From: Clostridia bacterium | GTDB taxonomy: Bacteria > Bacillota > UBA994 > PWPR01 | Direction: 5' to 3' | Assembly: GCA_003557085.1 (NCBI GenBank) | Contig: PWPR01000199.1 | Location: 1 to 9,852 of the forward strand | DNA length: 9,852 bases | Shown: in pieces, positions 7,602 to 9,852 of the stretch | Layout of the letters: the number at the start of each line of letters is the position of its first letter | Numbering within the stretch: the first letter of the stretch is position 1 | Translations under genes and position numbers: made by a program | The notes under the pieces: model-generated | Seen by the model: only the letters and a program-made list of their open reading frames with translations | Told to the model about the DNA's origin: nothing | The model's database searches: none

Positions 7602-8546
7602 GTGATTGACAACAGAAAATCTAATTTTTCAATAAGAACACTTTTAGATAGTTTAGGAATTCATAAGAATAAGGAAATTGTAATTGAAACCAGTAGTGTT
7701 TGCAATGTTCGTTGTCTCTGGTGTTGGATGTATTATTTTAAGAAAAAAGAGCTCGGATTAATGAGCGTTGCTAATTTTAAAAAATTTATTGATTTGAATG
7801 AAGATTACTTGAGGATGAATAAAATTATGATTACTCCCTACCATCGTGGCGAGCCCTTACTTCATCCGTCTTTCTTTGAAATGATTGCCTATGCTTCTTC
7901 TAAAAATATTAAACTTTCTGGAATACATACAAACTTAAGTGTGAAAGTTAATTTAAGGCAGCTTATAAATTCAGCACTTGGTCATATAGTAGTTAATATT
8001 GGAGGAATAACTAAAGAAGTACATGAAAGCGTTATGATAAATAGTGAGTTTGATTTGGTTGTAAAAAACTTAGAAGAGATAATAGCACTTAACCAAAAAA
8101 ATAAGCCTATTTTTTTAAAGATGAATGCCACGAAGCATAACTTGCATCAATTAGAAAGCTTGCCTAATTTTTTTAAAAAGTTGGGCGGTAATCCAGACTT
8201 AGCAATTGTAGGAACGGTTGGCTTTACTCTTCCTGCAGAGGCAACCTTAGAAGAAAGACAAGAGTTTTTAAAAAATATTACAGGAGAAGGAATTGGCAGG
8301 TATTTGCGGTTTTATTATAAAGAAGATGGGAAAATATTTGCTAAAAAAGATAAATGCTCCTTTTTATGTCCTACTGTTAAATGGAATGGCAGTATAACCA
8401 TTTGTTGTCATGATCAGCTTAATAGGATTAATTTAGGCAATGCTTTTAAAGTTCCATTAGCTGATATTTTAATGAGCAGGCAATATAAATTAGCACTAAC
8501 AAAAGGAAGAAAAAGAGAGTTTAGCTTTTGTGAGCAGTGTAATTAA
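7602..8546 (+). CDS. Radical SAM protein with C-terminal SPASM-like cysteines
   Basis: This 314-aa enzyme has the radical SAM [4Fe-4S] motif CNVRCLWC (C34, C38, C41), which would cleave S-adenosylmethionine to start a radical reaction. HRGEPLLHPSFFEM follows, matching the GGEPLLH-type segment of this superfamily. The C-terminal part carries C252, C256, C268, C269, C310 and C313 in a SPASM/twitch-like arrangement (C-x3-C-P, G-x4-CC, LGN, and a final CEQC), likely holding an auxiliary iron-sulfur cluster. GTG 7602 is chosen because an in-frame TAA sits at 7590 and the next ATG (7761) would remove the cysteine motif. There is no Shine-Dalgarno. It is followed 12 nt later by a SAM methyltransferase, so the pair probably acts in one pathway. 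The substrate is unknown: no precursor peptide or glycosyltransferase is visible here, although SPASM enzymes modify peptides, sugars or other small molecules. Confidence 0.85.
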   Translation: MIDNRKSNFSIRTLLDSLGIHKNKEIVIETSSVCNVRCLWCWMYYFKKKELGLMSVANFKKFIDLNEDYLRMNKIMITPYHRGEPLLHPSFFEMIAYASSKNIKLSGIHTNLSVKVNLRQLINSALGHIVVNIGGITKEVHESVMINSEFDLVVKNLEEIIALNQKNKPIFLKMNATKHNLHQLESLPNFFKKLGGNPDLAIVGTVGFTLPAEATLEERQEFLKNITGEGIGRYLRFYYKEDGKIFAKKDKCSFLCPTVKWNGSITICCHDQLNRINLGNAFKVPLADILMSRQYKLALTKGRKREFSFCEQCN

Positions 8547-8558
8547 TTTTTCTATACA

Positions 8559-9188
8559 ATGACTAAAAAGTTTTCTGAATATTTTTACAGAAAAGAATAT
8601 GATAAAAAATCTCGTTTTATTAATTATTGGAATCAGATTAATGAAGTTTATCGCATTAATCCTGAAAAAATATTAGAAGTAGGAATTGGTGGTGGTTTTG
8701 TTTATAGTTATCTTAAGTCTTGCGGTTTTTCTGTTGTTAGTGCAGATATTGATACTAACCTTAATCCAGATGTTGTGGCTGATATAACAAATCTTCCTTT
8801 CAAAGATAAAAGTTTTGATTTAATTAACTGTTGTCAGGTTCTAGAGCATATGCCATATGAAAAAGCGGTTGATGCGTTAAAAGAAATAGACAGAGTTAGC
8901 AGTAAGTATGCCATCATTTCTTTGCCAGATGTTAAAAAATACCTCCGTTTTATGATTGATAGTAAAAAATTTAAAGCTATCAACGTTCTAATTGAGTATC
9001 CATCTTTATATTCTCTCAAAAATAGTAATCCCGCAGAGCATTATTGGGAAGTATCTTTAAAGGATTATGAGCTTAAAAAGATTATTAACGACATAGAAAA
9101 AAATAATTTTTTTATTAAGAAAACATTTAGGATGTTTGAAGACCCATACTACAGATTTTTTATTTTAGAAAAGAAAACCAAGGGGTAA
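8559..9188 (+). CDS. Class I SAM-dependent methyltransferase (Methyltransf_11-like)
   Basis: This 209-aa protein has a Rossmann-type methyltransferase core. Motif I is ILEVGIGGG (38-46), the SAM ribose-binding acidic region is SADID (61-65), an acidic post-II motif is ADITNLPF (74-81), and FDLINCCQVLEHM (86-98) matches the FDxVxxxxVLEH motif. ISLPD (120-124) fits the next strand. The C-terminal ~80 residues are Lys/Phe-rich and give no substrate clue; the NPAEHYWEVSLKDYEL segment is typical of small-molecule methyltransferases of this type. It lies 12 nt after the radical SAM gene with no promoter or Shine-Dalgarno of its own, so it is probably the second gene of a two-gene operon. The target is not identifiable from sequence. 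Confidence 0.85.
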   Translation: MTKKFSEYFYRKEYDKKSRFINYWNQINEVYRINPEKILEVGIGGGFVYSYLKSCGFSVVSADIDTNLNPDVVADITNLPFKDKSFDLINCCQVLEHMPYEKAVDALKEIDRVSSKYAIISLPDVKKYLRFMIDSKKFKAINVLIEYPSLYSLKNSNPAEHYWEVSLKDYELKKIINDIEKNNFFIKKTFRMFEDPYYRFFILEKKTKG

Positions 9189-9258
9189 TCATTCAATTCT
9201 ATAACTTTTATTATTTTTATATCTTAAAAATGGAGTAAATTAGTTTAACTAGCCCCAC

Positions 9259-9284
9259 TATTCTATGCAGAAGTGCACAGGATA
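9259..9284 (+). promoter_or_regulatory. Degenerate copy of the antitoxin operator
   Basis: TATTCTATGCA (9259-9269), a 4-nt spacer GAAG, and TGCACAGGATA (9274-9284) form an imperfect inverted repeat with 9 of 11 paired positions. Its 11-4-11 layout is that of the perfect operator at 9436-9461; the right arm matches that operator at 10 of 11 positions and the left arm at 8 of 11. An ATG follows 2 nt later, again as in the second copy. No -35 element like TTGACA is found at the expected place, so its promoter may be dead. Confidence 0.55.
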
Positions 9285-9286
9285 TT

Positions 9287-9355
9287 ATGTCAACAATCAA
9301 TAAACAAAAAAAAGAGACTATTAGATATTTGAAAGGAGAAATAGGAGTTAAATAA
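9287..9355 (+). pseudogene. Truncated remnant of an AbiEi-like antitoxin start (22 codons)
   Basis: The short frame encodes MSTINKQKKETIRY and ends in GEIGVK before a TAA. Its start resembles the intact antitoxin (MTINKKEKLL) at position 9464, and the KKETIRYLKGEIGV stretch looks like the first helix of the winged-helix domain that opens many AbiEi-type proteins. It sits 2 nt after a degenerate copy of the same operator. The rest of the gene is missing: only about 45 nt separate its stop from the next promoter region. It may be the leftover of an ancestral or duplicated antitoxin gene; a functional small peptide or leader cannot be excluded. Confidence 0.4.
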
Positions 9356-9400
9356 GATCTTTTAAGTATACCGGTAGTTTGGTAAAGGTATTGAGTTTTT

Positions 9401-9420
9401 TTGACAAAAGAGTTGACAAA
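9401..9420 (+). repeat. Direct repeat TTGACAAA, two copies
   Basis: TTGACAAA occurs at 9401-9408 and 9413-9420, 12 bp apart. Each contains a perfect -35 hexamer. Only the second is correctly spaced (17 bp) from the -10 at 9436. Confidence 0.6.
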
Positions 9421-9441
9421 TTTAATTAGTTATATTATCCT
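9413..9441 (+). promoter_or_regulatory. Promoter of the antitoxin gene
   Basis: A perfect TTGACA (9413-9418) lies 17 bp before TATCCT (9436-9441). That -10 forms the outer part of the operator's left arm, so a bound repressor would block RNA polymerase directly. TATTAT at 9433-9438 is another possible -10 but gives a short 14-bp spacer. Transcription would start around 9448, some 16 nt before the ATG. Confidence 0.6.
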
Positions 9442-9461
9442 GTACAAAAGTGTACAGGATA
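9436..9461 (+). promoter_or_regulatory. Perfect inverted-repeat operator before the AbiEi-like antitoxin
   Basis: TATCCTGTACA (9436-9446) and TGTACAGGATA (9451-9461) are exact reverse complements around a 4-nt spacer, AAAG. The inner hexamer TGTACA is itself palindromic, so the two copies lie 10 bp apart, about one helical turn. The element covers the -10 and an AGGA ribosome-binding candidate (9456-9459), and ends 2 nt before the ATG. AbiEi antitoxins are known to repress their own operons by binding inverted repeats, so this is the likely autoregulatory site (inference). Confidence 0.75.
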
Positions 9462-9463
9462 GT

Positions 9464-9852
9464 ATGACAATAAACAAAAAAGAAAAACTACTTAAAGACA
9501 ATCGCAACCTTTATCACGTTCAAGATCTGTCTGTTTTATGGCAGATAGAGAATAAAAATACTCTTTGGACTACCATTAAAAGATACGTTCAGAGTGGTTT
9601 TTTACATAGAGTTCATAAAGGTTTCTATTCTACAAGCCCGATTAAAGAGATAGATCCGGTTGAGTTGGGGTTGGCTTCGCTTCGTCGATGGGGTTATTTG
9701 TCTGTAGAGTCAGTTTTAGTTAATCAAGGTATTATTTTTCAAGACTTGAATTATATTACCTTGATTTCGGATGTTTCCAAAAAGTTTTCTATTGGGCAAT
9801 ATAATTATAAAGTTCGGAAAATGAAAACTGATTTTTTATATAATGAAATTGG
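9464..9852 (+). CDS. AbiEi-family antitoxin / transcriptional regulator, 3' end outside the window
   Basis: The frame is open for 129 codons to the window end. Residues 17-57 look like the AbiEi N-terminal winged helix: LYHVQDLSVLW, NTLWTTIKRYVQSGFLHRV, HKGFYST. The linker DPVELGLASL (64-73) and YLSVESVLVNQGII (78-91) then match the family pattern in which a 'YlS.eSaL...GiI' segment follows the helix-turn-helix. In type IV toxin-antitoxin systems this protein both represses its operon and counters an AbiEii nucleotidyltransferase toxin, usually encoded just downstream; that gene would lie beyond the window. Stand-alone AbiEi-like regulators also exist. ATG 9464 is chosen because it immediately follows the operator, with AGGA 4 nt upstream. 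Confidence 0.75.
   Translation, partial: MTINKKEKLLKDNRNLYHVQDLSVLWQIENKNTLWTTIKRYVQSGFLHRVHKGFYSTSPIKEIDPVELGLASLRRWGYLSVESVLVNQGIIFQDLNYITLISDVSKKFSIGQYNYKVRKMKTDFLYNEI

Noticed and set aside
7602..8546. RiPP (modified peptide) cluster around the radical SAM enzyme
   Set aside because: No short precursor-like frame with a leader/core pattern is present on either side; the neighbours are a terminator and a methyltransferase.
9331..9350. AAAGGAG ribosome-binding-like sequence at the end of the truncated frame
   Set aside because: No usable start codon follows at a proper distance; the next start is 9464, far downstream.
9368..9391. Short inverted repeat ATACC / GGTAT in the antitoxin intergenic region
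   Set aside because: Only 5 bp per arm with a long loop; too weak to call a structure or binding site.

Overview
This AT-rich window has all its genes on the + strand. It most likely comes from a Patescibacteria/CPR (Parcubacteria-like) genome. That assignment is an inference. It rests on a very large secreted protease ending in a peptidoglycan-binding domain of the style common in that group (FGPATQNALIRFQEKY then LTSGTGYLG), a small 3D-domain wall protein with the TAYYAPLPDQSW...GSYEGDI signature, a run of genes with little or no Shine-Dalgarno sequence, and a CPR-style AbiEi-like antitoxin. The complete genes end in TAA or TAG. No in-frame TGA is needed as a sense codon, so nothing points to the Gly-TGA code of Gracilibacteria/SR1.

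Layout: (1) Positions 2-4660 hold the 3' part of a giant modular subtilase (catalytic His, oxyanion Asn and Ser visible, Asp outside the window) with two related beta-helix modules and a C-terminal wall-binding domain. (2) Positions 4743-6977 hold a second exported wall-associated protein: signal peptide, peptidoglycan-binding-like domain, Ig-like and FN3-like domains, and a C-terminal DUF1566/Lcl-type domain whose last ~115 bases resemble the variable repeat of a diversity-generating retroelement target. (3) Positions 7058-7477 hold a membrane-anchored 3D-domain protein with its own extended -10 promoter and a perfect Shine-Dalgarno, closed by a strong intrinsic terminator at 7491-7525. (4) Positions 7602-9188 hold a two-gene unit, a radical SAM/SPASM enzyme followed 12 nt later by a class I SAM methyltransferase, behind a good sigma70-like promoter. 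(5) Positions 9189-9852 hold a toxin-antitoxin-like locus: an AbiEi-family antitoxin gene cut off by the window end, preceded by a perfect 11-4-11 inverted repeat. A decayed copy of the same operator-plus-start-codon module lies 177 bp upstream and leads into a 22-residue truncated reading frame.

The first three genes fit a cell-surface and cell-wall theme: two exported proteins that can hold on to peptidoglycan and one likely wall-active enzyme. The radical SAM/methyltransferase pair modifies an unknown substrate. The most notable items are the duplicated operator/antitoxin start and the DGR-like C-terminus of the 744-aa surface protein. No RNA genes, CRISPR arrays or insertion sequences were seen, and no reverse transcriptase or template repeat is in the window.
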